DNA of 64,000 nt, from assembly GCF_019583405.1 (NCBI RefSeq), contig NZ_SZUU01000001.1, forward strand, positions 1 to 64,000. The letters are read 5' to 3'. The notes under the pieces are model-generated. The model searched no databases. It was not told the DNA's origin and saw nothing but the letters and a program-made list of their open reading frames with translations. The translations under genes were made by a program, and so were the position numbers. Shown here in pieces: positions 63,650 through 64,000 of this stretch; within the stretch, counting starts at the first letter, position 1, and every line of letters starts with the position of its first letter. This DNA is from Bacteroides fragilis. Its GTDB lineage: Bacteria; Bacteroidota; Bacteroidia; Bacteroidales; Bacteroidaceae.

Positions 63650-64000
63650 ATGAAACGAACTTATACGCATAATCTGGATTCTCACTTGGCAAGACGCTTG
63701 TGGCTGATGTGGCTTTTAATAGTAGGCTGGAGCTCTTGTTCACAAGTAGAGGTTGCAGACTCTGTAGGGGGTGAGAACGGAGAGATACCTCTTGAAATCC
63801 GGGCTACAACCGGTGCAGAGGTCGACACTCGTGCTGTTACTGCTGTAGAAATGACTGAAGGAACATTAGGAATTTTCCGTTTACCCGAGACGGATTATAC
63901 GGCATTGGAAAATATTCGTTATAACCGTGTTGCGGGAGAAAACTGGAAGCCGGCTTCTACTGTGATATATGTAGGCGGCACTTACGCCAGGCTATGTGCT
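63650..64000 (+). CDS. Mfa-like fimbrillin lipoprotein, fourth of the set (cut by window end)
   Basis: The first 117 residues are present; the rest lies beyond the window. A long N terminus (MKRTYTHNLDSHLARRLW) leads to a lipobox with Cys30 (VGWSSC). A Thr-Arg-Ala site is at 60-62 (EVDTRAVTA), followed by GTLGIFRLPE and YVGGTYARLCA, matching its three upstream paralogues. An AAGGA ribosome site precedes ATG 63650. Confidence 0.82.
   Translation, partial: MKRTYTHNLDSHLARRLWLMWLLIVGWSSCSQVEVADSVGGENGEIPLEIRATTGAEVDTRAVTAVEMTEGTLGIFRLPETDYTALENIRYNRVAGENWKPASTVIYVGGTYARLCA

Overview
The window looks like a chromosomal segment of a human-gut Bacteroides, most likely of the B. fragilis group. The evidence is SusC/SusD pairs, many lipoproteins with Bacteroidetes-type lipoboxes, promoters with the Bacteroides -7 box TAnnTTTG, a Mfa/FimA-type fimbrial operon and invertible promoters. 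The species is inferred from general resemblance, not from a search. No rRNA, tRNA or CRISPR was seen.

Layout. (1) 1-815: AT-rich leader with an 18-bp imperfect inverted repeat (117-134 / 722-739), read as an invertible promoter segment upstream of susC. (2) 816-33286: a large sialoglycan utilisation locus, all on the + strand. It holds SusC/SusD, a terminator, sialidase, three GH20 hexosaminidases, a GDSL esterase, a two-domain sialate O-acetylesterase, GH2 beta-mannosidase, a Kelch mutarotase-like lipoprotein, GH92 alpha-mannosidase, GH2 beta-galactosidase, a second SusC/SusD pair and a third GH2. Together these exo-enzymes match the steps needed to trim a complex N-glycan from the sialic acid cap to the mannose core. 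(3) 33397-41473: housekeeping genes: grpE-dnaJ, an ABC-F ATPase, an ECF sigma operon with a putative anti-sigma factor, an LRR protein and a CPBP protease. (4) 41723-46590 (- strand): a membrane LuxR-type regulator followed by DUF3575, OmpA-like and beta-barrel genes, related to the head of the fimbrial operon. (5) 46806-50374: a decayed patch with a gene remnant, an IS5-like element with an amber stop in its transposase, a truncated AlbA/Schlafen-type gene and about 1.1 kb without genes. (6) 50375-64000: a tyrosine recombinase, a 570-bp segment bounded by perfect 20-bp inverted repeats, then a fimbrial operon: DUF3575, DUF3868/OmpA, C11 (clostripain) protease, major fimbrillin, Mfa2-type anchor, two accessory fimbrillins and at least four tandem Mfa-like lipoproteins. 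The last of these runs off the window.

The most interesting reading is that two surface systems, glycan uptake and fimbriae, each sit behind a DNA-inversion switch. In both, the best promoter match points away from the operon in this sequence, so both appear OFF in the sequenced orientation. In the fimbrial operon, an Arg-directed C11 protease is encoded next to fimbrillins that share a Thr-Arg-Ala/Ser motif 25-40 residues after the lipid-anchored Cys. This suggests an operon-encoded maturation protease playing the part of gingipain in Porphyromonas.
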